DNA of 64,000 bases. Origin: Eutrigla gurnardus (lineage: Eukaryota > Chordata > Actinopteri > Perciformes > Triglidae). The stretch covers positions 6,488,151 to 6,552,150 of the forward strand of contig OY741275.1 of the NCBI GenBank assembly GCA_963514095.1, in the 5' to 3' direction. The position numbers were made by a program, and so were the translations under genes. Shown piece by piece: positions 1-11,200 of this stretch (position 1 is the stretch's first letter; each line of letters opens with the position of its first letter). The notes under the pieces were generated by a model. The model searched no databases and was not told where the DNA came from. It worked only from the letters and a program-made list of their open reading frames with translations.

Positions 1-469
1 CTGATCGCTGTGTGTGATGCTGTGTGTGTCTGCAGCCTGGACTCCTGAAAATACACTAGTCACACAATGAAACTGCATTGGGAATTAGGTTTTCCTTTGA
101 TGTACCACAAACTAGTTTAGAAGACGTCCAATGTGAGACTGCTGCTAGTGTCCCGTATCAACTGAGTACTTTTGTTGTCGAACCATAACAAATACTTTTG
201 TTGCGTTTTTGTATATTTTGTTTATTTTAAATGCGTGTGTTTGCATGGACATAAAAACCCTGTTTATGATTGAGTTATTGGAATATCCCATTTATGTGTT
301 CGAGCATGTGAACACCAAATGTCCATGGAACACATTCAATTCAAGTTTCTCCGTTTGAAATACAAACACATCTAAATTGGAGCAGATGTGTACAGATGTT
401 GATGTGATGAGAGGCAGACCTTGTGATTACAGGTTCTATTGTTTCTGATAAATACATGTGTCCTTTCAG

Positions 470-707
470 GGCGAGGAAGGAGTGAGGGAAGTGCTGCAAA
501 TCCTGAACGATGAGTTCCGTCTGTCCATGGCTTTATCAGGTGAGAGATGTGACATCAAACCACTAAAACTGAGAAGTGCTTATGTATCTAGAGTTAAGTA
601 ATATCCCAACTGGACCAAAACAACTGACGTGTTCATATTGATCTGATCCAGGTTGCAGGAATGTGGCAGAAATCAACAGGAACCTTATTCAGTTCTCTAA
701 ACTCTAA
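470..707 (+). CDS. hao2: Hydroxyacid oxidase 2, last two coding exons (partial)
   Basis: This is the 3' end of a peroxisomal FMN-dependent 2-hydroxyacid oxidase of the glycolate oxidase family, which oxidises 2-hydroxy acids to 2-oxo acids with release of H2O2. Two exons are visible: 470-539 (acceptor TTTCAG, donor GTGAGA) and 652-707, ending in TAA at 705-707. They join in phase and encode a C-terminus that starts GEEGVREVLQIL, contains MALSGCRNVAEI and ends IQFSKL. The ending agrees with HAO2 (IQFSRL in mammals, as recalled) rather than HAO1, which has a longer basic tail ending SKI. The catalytic and FMN-binding exons lie left of the window. The last residues form SKL, a canonical type 1 peroxisomal targeting signal. 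Linkage to an hsd3b gene fits the mammalian HSD3B-HAO2 cluster. A polyadenylation signal follows at 906. Confidence 0.88.
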
Positions 708-905
708 CGGGCCAGCAGAGGGCAGCACTGAGGAGGACTGATCTAAGCCAACAGTGTTGAACAAGAGCCCGAGTTTCTATTGTGACAGAGACAGATGCTT
801 ACAACTGTGTCATGTCAGGAAACATGAAAAACAGCTTCATGCGAGGGAAGACAAGTGAGACGGCGTCTTGGGGAAGTTGAAGGTTGACGGCAGATTAAGC
901 AAGTG

Positions 906-911
906 AATAAA
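906..911 (+). other. Polyadenylation signal of hao2
   Basis: AATAAA lies about 200 nt after the hao2 stop codon, giving a short 3' UTR. A second AATAAA at about 964 could be an alternative. Confidence 0.6.
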
Positions 912-1469
912 GAACTTCTTTCTTTTTTTTGCTTTTGGATTGCAGGCGGAGGGAGGCACTTTTAATAAAACCAACAACCTTTTTTGGGGGGGGGTTTATT
1001 GTAACATGCTACTGGTATACTGACATGCACTACAGTTTGTGATGCTGATGGTGTTTGTAGTTGAATAAAGATCTGCTGATATGATAAAGATCTGTCGCTC
1101 TTTTCTGGATCTCTTTTCAGCAAGTTAACAGGCGTAGCTGTGGAGCAGAAATTAGTCTTTTTGTTCCCCAACAGAATTCTCAAGAGAATGTTCAAGGACA
1201 ATTGTTCTGTTTAAATGTAAGGGGGATTAATTTTTAAATCACTCTATTCTGTGTTAAAAGTCGAGCTGAAAGGAAACAATCCTTTCCAACCCTTTTAGTT
1301 CATATCCACTATTTTAAAACATCTCCAAACAATGAAAAAATTAAATTGTGGTGTATTTTTGTAACATGCTAAAATCAGCTAGTTCCAAACAGACTCAGTC
1401 ATCGTGACATCATCCATTGGTTTGTGGATGCCTTGAGTTCAGTATTTTGTCACCCTCTTGAATTTAGGG

Positions 1470-2310
1470 GGGTGTTAGTGGGTCACGCTAGTCGAGGTGA
1501 CGTCTGAACAGGTGAGTCTTGAGCCTTTTCCGGAAAATGGCAAATGACTCAGCTGTCCTGACATTGGTCGGGAGTTTGTTCCACCACTGATGCGCCAGAA
1601 CAGAGAAGAGTCTGGACTTTGCTGAGCGACATTTGTTTGATTTCAGCGATGGTGGTACCAGCCGGCCAGCTGAAGTAGAGGAGTGCTCGCTTCGGGGCAT
1701 GACGTTTGACCAGTGTTTGAAGGTAGATGGGTGCTGTTCCATTGATGGCCCTGAAGGCCAGTGTCATCGTCTTGAATTGGATGCGTGCTGGAACAGGGAG
1801 CCAGTGGAGGTCACGGAGGAGGGGGGTCACATAGGAGAATTTGGGTAGATTGAAGATAAGGCGTGCTGCAGCGTTCAATGCGAGGGCAGTCTTTCCCTGG
1901 GATGAAGAGGAGTTCGGTTTTATTCAGGTTAAGCTTGAGGTGATGTGCAGTTGTCCAGACAGAGATGTCAGCCAGACAGTCCGAGATGCGAGTTGCAATG
2001 TGAGTGTCAGAGGACGGGGGAAAAGAGAGGAACAGCTGGGTGTCATCTGCGTAGCAATGGTAGGAGAATCCATGCGATGTGATAACAGAACCTAGTGATC
2101 TGGTGTATAGTGAGAACAGAAGCGGTCCTAATACTGAGCCTTGAGGGACACCCGTGTCCAGAGAACAGGGTTTGGACATAGAGCCATTCCATGTGACCTG
2201 AAAGGTGCGATTTGTCAGGTATGATGTAAACCAGGTGAGAGCAGAGTCAGTTATGCCAAGTTCAGCCAGAGTGGAGAGGAGGATTTGGTGGTTGACTGTG
2301 TCAGATTCCT
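1470..2310 (-). mobile_element. L2-like (Maui-type) non-LTR retrotransposon fragment, internally deleted
   Basis: Read on the minus strand, this encodes the second half of a LINE reverse transcriptase: GVPQGSVLGPLLF, then the catalytic YADDTQLF motif, then LKLNLNKTELL. It is followed by the usual C-terminal part (NAAARLIFNLPK, LHWLPVPARIQFK, APIYLQTLV, and a basic tail ending near HLFRRHLD). The RT thumb region between the motif at about 1890 and the NAAARL segment at about 1878 is missing, and the joint shifts the reading frame. The copy is therefore dead, with truncated 5' and 3' ends. A second copy of the same family lies at 37320-37625. The family call rests on recalled fish L2 features. 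Confidence 0.85.
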
Positions 2311-2624
2311 ATTTTAAAAGGTCAACACAACTTTTTTTATATTGTCTTTGCGTACCATTGGGATGTTTTCAACTTTCACTCAGAAAAAGACGAATGAAAA
2401 TATGATAAAATGTATTTAATACATTTAGTCCTCCATTTGAGTCATCCTGCTCATCTAATACAGGCAGTCAAAGGCCTGCTTGTGTGCTGTCAGACTCACA
2501 ACCTTAAAAAACGACTTGTGAAACTTTCAGCTGACGATTTCACCGACTGTATCATAAGTGTGTCACATCGGGGTGGGGAGATGCGAGAAGGCGCAGACTG
2601 AGAGAAAGAGAAGTAGCACAGGAA

Positions 2625-2810
2625 GTGGCTGAGGTCTCGGTTTTAAAGCGAAGAAGCGTTGATGCTCAACCAGAAGCTTCGACTCTCCAACCAGCTGGCA
2701 CCGTGCAGCTGACATCTTGTGCTCAGCATTCCTCTCAGAGTTCTGGCTGGTTCAACCAACAGGCTGGAGGGAGGCCTCGGGTCCAGTCTGCTGAGGAGGA
2801 TTTCTTCCAG
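2625..2810 (+). other. Exon-like block with strong donor, possible 5' exon of the kelch gene
   Basis: A 186-nt block is open in one frame (about 62 codons, no ATG start) and ends at a consensus donor CCAG|GTAGGT at 2810/2811. It is on the same strand as, and upstream of, the kelch gene. Its open frame ends in phase 0, while the first confirmed kelch exon needs 2 nt from the preceding exon. It therefore cannot simply be the preceding coding exon in that frame, but could be a 5' UTR exon. A chance ORF is equally possible. Confidence 0.2.
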
Positions 2811-4117
2811 GTAGGTCACCCAAAGGTGTTTTAGATCAGGGTCACTTGGGAGGCAACAGTCATCACAGCACATCACACAAATTCACGTGTGTGTTCACTT
2901 GGCTCAGCTGTTCAAGAGGCGACAGTTGCACGGATGCATTTCATTTACTCACTTGCTTTTTAACTTTATTACTCACGTTGAGAAAGCGATTGTTTGTGTG
3001 TGTGTATGTGTGTGTGTGTGTGTGTATGTCACTTTGTTTCATGGAAGAGCTGATTCAAGGTGGATTAAAACTGGTGGCCACTTTGTAAAAGCAGGAAGCC
3101 CAACTAAGATGACTTTGTACATTTTTATATTAAAGGTGCAATGTGTAAGATCTGGCCACCTGCTCCCAACACGTAGGGGGCAGCATTTTCCCCTGGATCC
3201 ATACAATAAAGTTATAGTTATCAATTAGAAAAATCTACAAAGCCAACTACTAACAAAACATGGTTTGAATGTTTTAAACTAAAATCCAGGCCAGCTCTGA
3301 CACATTGCACCCAATGATTTTGAAAACGCTTGCATGCTATGACACAATTTGAATACGCAACATTATGTGTAATATTACCATGAAAGTCCCTGCACCATTG
3401 CAGTGGAAGGTGATGGTGACAGTAGCTCAGTTTCAGTAAAACATCAATAAAAAATTGCTTCTTTTTTGCATCAAATTCCACTTTAATGGATTACGACGAT
3501 GATCACAGTCGTTCACGCATTTTCTCTAAACAGCAAGTGTCACCAAATTCTTTTTTATATTGTGTGCAAACAACTATCATCTGTAGTTCAATCACACAAG
3601 TCTCAGTAGTACGACAACATGACAAATGATACACACAATGCTCTGCAGAACAGAAGAATATGTAATTACTAATAACTAGAGGATGGGACCTAAATATGAC
3701 AACACATACATGGTAAATGATGTATCAAACGATAATTATAAAGAAGATTCTTATTCATTATATTTGTCAAATGTGTCTACAACAATAAGAAAAAAACAAT
3801 TGCAAGGTGTAACACCAGATTACATACTGGTTTAATGAACATGAAACATTAGTGGAGTATGTTTTATCACTGATGTAAAAGCAATATGAACTAGATACTA
3901 GAAATAAACACAACAATTGAAACATTAAAACACAACAGCTACAAAGCCTCTGACATGGCTGATTTAAGTAAAGATAACCACACAAGAGGATGTGAGAAAC
4001 AACGTATACCGTTGTAGAAGAAATTGTGTTACCTTACAATTCTTATTTGGTTTTGGTATAATGTTCCTTTCTCTCTAAACATCAAATGTCCTGCTGAGCT
4101 GTTTTCCATTGTGTTAA

Positions 4118-4149
4118 CCCTTGCCGTCTTGATGAAAAGACGGCAAGGG
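4118..4149. repeat. Perfect 13-bp inverted repeat (hairpin)
   Basis: CCCTTGCCGTCTT (4118-4130) is followed by a 6-nt spacer and its exact reverse complement (4137-4149). The stem is GC-rich and could fold in DNA or RNA. No gene or element was recognised around it. Confidence 0.85.
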
Positions 4150-5889
4150 ATAATTCCCTCTTCTCTGTAACATTTGTCTCAAATGCATTGATCAAGGCCC
4201 GATGAGTGACCCCTGTAGTGACATCGTCTAGCTCTCCCAAGAACGGTCACACCTTGTAGATATCAACAGATGTCTCTTCCTCTGCAGAGAGACATGTGTT
4301 GATTCAATGCAAATCCACCCATGACAACTTCCCTTTTGTTCTCTCGAATGTTCTGTATAAATCCAACTCGGCCAGGCCATTCGAGAGACTGGATCTTCAT
4401 AGATACACTGTGAATTTCTTTTCTCCACTGTCAGTGATTAAACCTCATTTGAACCAGCCATTGAATTGGACCTGAAGAGTTTTCTTCCACACCGTCCAGT
4501 AACGCTGTAAATACAACCTCACATGTGTGACACAAATGTTTGGTAGGGAAAAGGCTGACAGTTCAGCTGATTTAGGAAAAGTGGAGTTCAGGGAAGTTTC
4601 TACTGTCTGAGGGGAAGTGTTTTTTTTGTGCTTGTTTTTTTTCAGCGAGGATGAACTCTTCCTGTAGATTTCTGGGTCAAAACAGTCCACCCATTAATAC
4701 CAAAGGAACCCGTGTAGCTTATGAAATCAATTTGGGTCCACTGAAGCTTTTCTTGTTTCTCCTGTAGGAAGTCTCACCAGCGTAACAACCAGCGTCTTCG
4801 ACCACAGGAGGCCAATGAAATGGGGTAAGATATTTTGGAGGGGCGTCAATGTTTCAATATTTCTCCTCTTAGTGTTGTCAAATTTTCTTTTTTCAACACC
4901 CTGGTATAATATGATCATACATTTTATTTAAGGGTGTTATTGGATTTATCACTGGAGATGAGAATTGAGATTTGATACCAGATGACAGGAGATAAAAACA
5001 TTAGATTTTTCTTCTTTGGTTTCTGCCTCAAATCATTTCCCAGCATCCATTGTGATCCCTATTCTGAGCAATGCTCTGAAGAACAGGAACACAAGCTGTG
5101 TTTATTAAAGATCATAGTTCTTTAGTATTAATATAAAGATGCTTTGTGATTAAAGACTAACTCAAACCCAAAAGCGCTCAGCTGAAAAGGCTTTATGGGT
5201 TGTTACTGGTGTTGTTGATTGATTCAGGTACGTATGTGGAGCCCCCCCAGTTTGAACACCTGCATACTCACACAATAATTATGAATAATACAAAACATAT
5301 CTAATAAAGCAATTAATAAGTGCTTAAGCATTCAATTATCTCTGCAAACAGCATCTGTCTATTACAAGACCTTTCAAAATAAGGGAAAATGACCCCCTGA
5401 ATTTTGAAAATGCCTTTGCTTTACACAATGTACATTTGATCGTTGTATTTTCTGTCTCTTTTGACATGGACTCCCCCTATGTGAGTAGCGGCAGGAAACA
5501 GTTTAAAGAGGATAAGTGGTTCACTGCTTCACTGCTTCCTCCGTTTCAGATCACAGACACTCTGTTTACAACAGATACAGGGCTTTTGTAAGCTGCACGG
5601 AAACTCCTTAACTTTTAACTTCATCAAATGCTTCTCATTAGCGATGGTTAAAATTAGGCTTTGGGCCATGTAAGTAGTTTGCGTCTGCCAAGTTAACAGA
5701 AGGAAATGGTGTTCACTGCAAATAAGAGGAAGTGCTGAGTGACAAAACTCTGATGCTAAAAGACTAACTAACATACAAGCTTTCAACATAAGGTGAACAC
5801 ATGTTTGATAAACCTACCTTTACTCGTACACTAGTTTCGTAAAGCACAAGCTTCTCTTGAAAGTGTCACCTCCTCCTCCTCCTCTGCAG

Positions 5890-8242
5890 GGGAAGTGGAG
5901 ACGACAGCGGGCCGGGGAGGCTGAGCCGCAGATTGTCTCGTCTGGGCAGCAGGCACCAGTCCAGAGATCCTCCCAGACCCCCAGCTCAGCCGGAGAGACC
6001 TCCTGCCCAGCCTGACAGACCTGTTCAACAAGGTGTGTGTACACTGGCTTTCTAGGAAGGACATTCCAGCTATTGATCAAAAATCACAACAGAAGAATAA
6101 GGAAAACACAATACAGTAATGATAGAAACATATACAAACAATAGAGTTAACAAAATCAAGTAAAAATAACACAAATGCAGAATATAATCGCAATAAGAGA
6201 GAGAAAAGAAAGAAAGAAAAATAATCTAATATAGAAAAAAATAATTGCAACAACATTAAAAACAAGAGTAAAATATAACCTTAAATGACTCAATTAATTT
6301 AATTAGTAAACAAAAAAATAAAAAAGTTATTATTTACAATAATTGATCCCATTTGATCGTAGGAAGGGAAGACATTTTAATTAATTTTTAGGTTCTTTAG
6401 TTGCTTTGTAGTGTTGCTTTTTGGGATCAAGATTTTTCATCAAGATATAGTTTATGAAACATGAAATATGACACTATACATACCATTTCCTGTACAATAT
6501 TTAAAATTGATTTTATTGTCGTGACTATATCTCACCTATAGTTATAGTCAAAGTATTCCTATGTTTACCAATACTGCACTTAATGTTCATTTAACTGTTG
6601 CTAATATCTACCCATTACTTATTCTATTAAAATGAATGAACTTAAAAGTTTATGAGATTGAAACAAAACAAAACTGCAGCGAAAGTACTTGGTTATGTTT
6701 AGGTGTTACAAAAGTATTTGGTTCACAGGGGATACTAACATTAGTCCCATGGGGTCCACCACCCAGACCTCCTCCCCACGTCGACTTCCACGGACTTGTT
6801 TAAAACAAATGTGTGATACATCAAGAGAATATGTAATCCAATATAACATACTGTACGTTTCCCCTCAAAATGTATAATTCACAATGCAGTCTGAGGGGAG
6901 ACCAAGCTGGAGAGTCAGCTGTGGTCACCTGCCATGTCGTGTTTTCTTTAATCGATGCATTAAAAAAAATCAGAAGGCTGTTGAAACAACCTTCAACTTG
7001 TTCTGCACTTAAATGTTTTTTTCACTTCCTGATGGTAAACTGCATGTCATTGTCATCTTTCCCTCTGTGCAACGACTCTAACCGAAATGATTCATTATTA
7101 TAGATTAAATATAGACGAAGCATTTCATCCACCAACTACAACATGAATGTATCGCGTGTCCAAACATAGATCCAAAATTATGCAAAAACTCTCTGGGGCC
7201 ATTCTGCATATGTTATGAGTTTTGATACTAAAAGTACATTTTATTGGTAATAATACTTCATATCCAATAGTAGTTCCAAGCACCTGCATGAACAACAGCA
7301 TCACACCTTTCCTCATCTCTCAATATCTGTTTTCCATTTGTGTTTGCTAGACGACAGGCCTTCTCCAGCAGCTCCAGCTCCAGCTCCAGCTCCAGCTCCA
7401 GCTCCAGCTCCAGCTCCTCTGCCTCCACCCTTGGAAATAGCACCTAAATGCCCAGACAAGACCACAAAGCCCAAACTTCCCCCTCGGCCGCTGTGCAAGG
7501 TGTTCAGCAGCACGGAGCATGGAGCCGCTGTGTTGCAGGTATTTAGACACAAATATGAAAGAAAGCAACTCTTTGTCAACATGACTTATTAGTGTGAGGT
7601 GCTCCGTCACCCTCAACAATAATTTATGGTGGAGTTGCACACTGGCCCTCTCGCCTGTCACACAGTGACGGTACTTCATGGAGCTTTTTACATTAATGTA
7701 TCAATTTGGTAGCGACAACTACTCTACAGGAGTATAATTTTGCTCTAAATAATAACTGCATGAGATAAATCACAATCAGAAAAAACTTTATTGATCCCAG
7801 GGTTGAATCCGTACATTACACTTGCTCTTATAAGCGTAAAGAAGTAAAAGAAAATATAGAAATGAAGGGCTAAATAACAAACACAAACAAAACATGATAC
7901 ATTCTGTTATGAGGTGAATTAACAACATAAACACAATAAACACACACATAGAATCTCGTAGGGGGTGCTAATCCTCAGAAATTAAGTATTAAGGTTAATA
8001 TTAATTCATATTAACATTAGTCATTTACTGGTGTACAAAATGCAGAACATGAAGCCAGCCGTGACAAGTATTGTATTTCCTGCAGGGATTTGATGTTTTC
8101 CGGGCGGATGAGACTCTCTGTGACGTCGTCTTGGTTCCCGGGGACAGCAAGGACACTTTCCCAGTCCACAGAGTCATCATGGCTTCATCCAGTGATTATT
8201 TCAAGGCCATGTTCACAGGTGAGATATATATACAGTATACAA

Positions 8243-8273
<31 letters not shown>

Positions 8274-11200
8274 TTGACATGTCACAGCAGGATCCCATCC
8301 AATTTACTGTGTTATGGTCACAATCATTCCAGTGAGACATCATGCACAATAAAAGGGCCCACATAAATGGAACAGACCCATAATTAATGTTATTTCACCT
8401 GCTATGACGCGCCAAAATGGCATCTGTGAAAAGCGCTGATACGTGTGTGTACATGTATATTTGGGTGGAAACAATTTCAGTAACACCAGCACAAGAGTTT
8501 ACAGCCATGCTAGCAGCTGTTTGCGGCTGTTCTTACTTTGAGCTAAATGCTAACGGCCCAATGGAAGCATGTTCATGATGATAATGCTAACATGCTGATG
8601 TTTGACAGGTAGCCTATTGTAATCCTATAATGTACCATTTTCACCATTGTATGTTTCGTGTGACATGTGCTAAATAGCAGCAAACATGAAGGGCATGTTT
8701 TTAGGCTTCATCTCAGACTTAGCTTGTAAGACTATTATTAGCATGCTATGCTAATTTAAGTGTTCTGTGCTAGAGTGCTGCAGGAATCAGTCCTCAAACA
8801 TGGAAATTAGTTAGAATTTTTGCAGGTTCTCTCATCTCAAGGTCAATGGGCTTTTTGAATTAGTTTTTGGTTAGATTCCTTGTGAACATGTGGCTAAATC
8901 AGAATTAAACACATTAAACGTCATCACGCCAAAAACATCAAGCTTCGTCGTGGTGACATGGAGTCATGTGACCTTGGTGTAGTTATCCTTTAGCCTAACA
9001 TTTGCTTTTTACTCTCACTTGCTGATTGCGTTCACGCTTCGTAGATCATAAACATGTTGTTAATTTGTGAAGATTATATTGCTCAACACAACATGTATTT
9101 ATCAGAAATGTTTGTTTATTTGCTGCAATAGGCCAAAATCCTTTTCGTTGAGGGAACCAGTGTGGTGCTTGCCTCCAGGCTTGGCTGACAAAAATATGTC
9201 ATCCCTGCAGCCACAGTACTGTACTAGCTTTGCCAACAGATATGTAAATACACATTCTATCCTGTGACATATTTTGGATTTGATATTTCAGTGAAAAGGG
9301 TTCATAGAAACCACAGGTCAATATTTTCATGCGTGGCGCATACTTTCACTTCTTGATAAAAATGTGAAAATAGTAAAAGAAAAGAGGAAGAACTTCTGCA
9401 TCTGCATCAAATTTCCTTTCAGTTGCAGCTTAACAGAAACATTTGGCAGCATAATTAACTACAGTACATATTTCATCCTCACCCTGAATAATGTCTGAGC
9501 ATCCAGGCTTGACAGTGTCAGCGTTGACTTTGTATCTTGCCGACTGTGCACTTTGGCATCATACCTGCACAAGACAACTCTTCTGAAATGACGCATTCAC
9601 CTTGTCTTTGTCTTTTTGTGCTTTGTACTTCAGGAGGCATGAGGGAGCAGGAGATGAGAGAGATCAAGCTGCACGGGGTCACTAAGTCGGGTTTAAAGAA
9701 CATTATAGACTTCATTTACACATCCAAAGTCAGCCTCGACATGGGGAACCTCCAGGACACACTCGAGGCTGCAAACTTCTTACAGGTCATGCCCGTCCTG
9801 AGATTCTGTAATCAGCTTCTGAGCAGTGAGGTGAGAGAATTTACGATGTTGCATAAACTCAGCTACAACTAGAGGTCTAGCTCAGCAAGTTGCACTATAC
9901 TAGTTGCAGTATACCACACATAATAAATAACATTCATGAGTAAAGTCTGATTACTTTTTGTAATCACATTATTTAAATTTCTGTGTTGTTCTTGGATGCA
10001 GATCACTATTGATAACTGTGTGGAGGTGGAACGCATCGCCACAGACCTGCTTCTGGAGGATGTTCATCTGAATATAGGTGGGTGTTCATGAAATGGATCG
10101 AAGAACACAGTAACAAAAGTACAATCTTCTTCAAAGGGCCAGTGTGTCCCTTTTCAAGGGTTCTATCAGCGGAAATGGAATATAATATTGATAACTGTGT
10201 TTTCATTGGTGTATTATCATCTGTAGTGTTATTATGGTAAGGATAGGATTGACTCAATGGCTCACGTTACCGCAGTCGAGATGACACCACATCCTACGCA
10301 CTGCCCCTTTAAGTTTGTATTACTACGTAGATGAAGTGGAAGGTGTGATGAGAATAGAGCCTCTGTATGGAAGTTGTTCAACTCAGTAATCCCTAAAAGC
10401 AGTCGGCCCATTATTAATACCATAAATAAGCAGGGTCATTCCTTTTCAAATCCCCATAGCAGGATGGTCAGCGTGGCGGACATTTTTTTCTGAACGATTT
10501 TGCGGTGTCACTTTCTGTAACCACTGTAGCATGAAAGCAGTGCTGTGCTACACTGGTTACTGATAATGAGCCGAGCAGTGGGGTGGGTCTAAGGTTCCCT
10601 CCACTCCGGAGAAGCTAGCTAACTAGCTAACTAGCCAGCCATACATCTCCGGAGCTGCCTCCTTTCTCTTCGCGTCGAGCTGCGACAACGCTTTCCGGCC
10701 CCACAGACGTGTGTTGTCACCATGGCAACTAACAACAATGGCCATTTACATTCGTACTTGTCAAATGACCGCTGAAAGCATTTTAATTATAGTTGTACGA
10801 TTTATACCCACTTTTACATTATTAAAAACAAACAAACAAAACTAAAGATTATTTTGGTTCAAAAACTAAGGATCATGTTCATCAATATTGATCCTCTTTG
10901 TTTTATCAAACCTAGGTGAATTTGTGAGCCAGAACCTCTCAGCGTTGGTGGCGTGCGGCCGCTACCTCCAGCTCTCTGAAACCAGCATGGCCAACGCTCT
11001 GGCCAGCAACTGCCTGAAGGGTTTCTCTGAGATGGAGCTCTACCACATCGCCAGAGGATGGCTGGACCACAACTTCCCCAGTCGGTGCTCCTCCGTCTAT
11101 GCCTTGATGCGCCATGTTCGCTTCCCACTGATGAGTCCCAGCGAGCTGATTCAGATCTCCCAGGAAGATGAAGAGGGAGGAAACTCCATGATGCGCTCTG

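Larger units (their letters stand above)
912..5889. other. Intergenic stretch between hao2 and the kelch gene
   Basis: No convincing coding exon was found apart from a LINE fragment (1470-2310). The stretch holds a fragment of an unclassified repeat (about 1395-1465), a (TG)n run near 2993-3028, a 'gtgcaatgtgtaaga'-type repeat near 3133 and a perfect 13-bp hairpin at 4118-4149. The unseen first coding exon of the kelch gene should lie here. An exon-like block ending at 2810 with a strong donor is described separately. Confidence 0.6.

Noticed and set aside
1811..2179. YADD reverse transcriptase as a possible domesticated or retroviral gene
   Set aside because: Flanking motifs and the C-terminal segment are those of a non-LTR LINE, and the frame is broken.
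5461..5490. ATG followed by a GTGAGT donor (near 5467-5481) as first exon of the kelch gene
   Set aside because: The join would be in the wrong phase and lead to a stop inside the 5890 exon.
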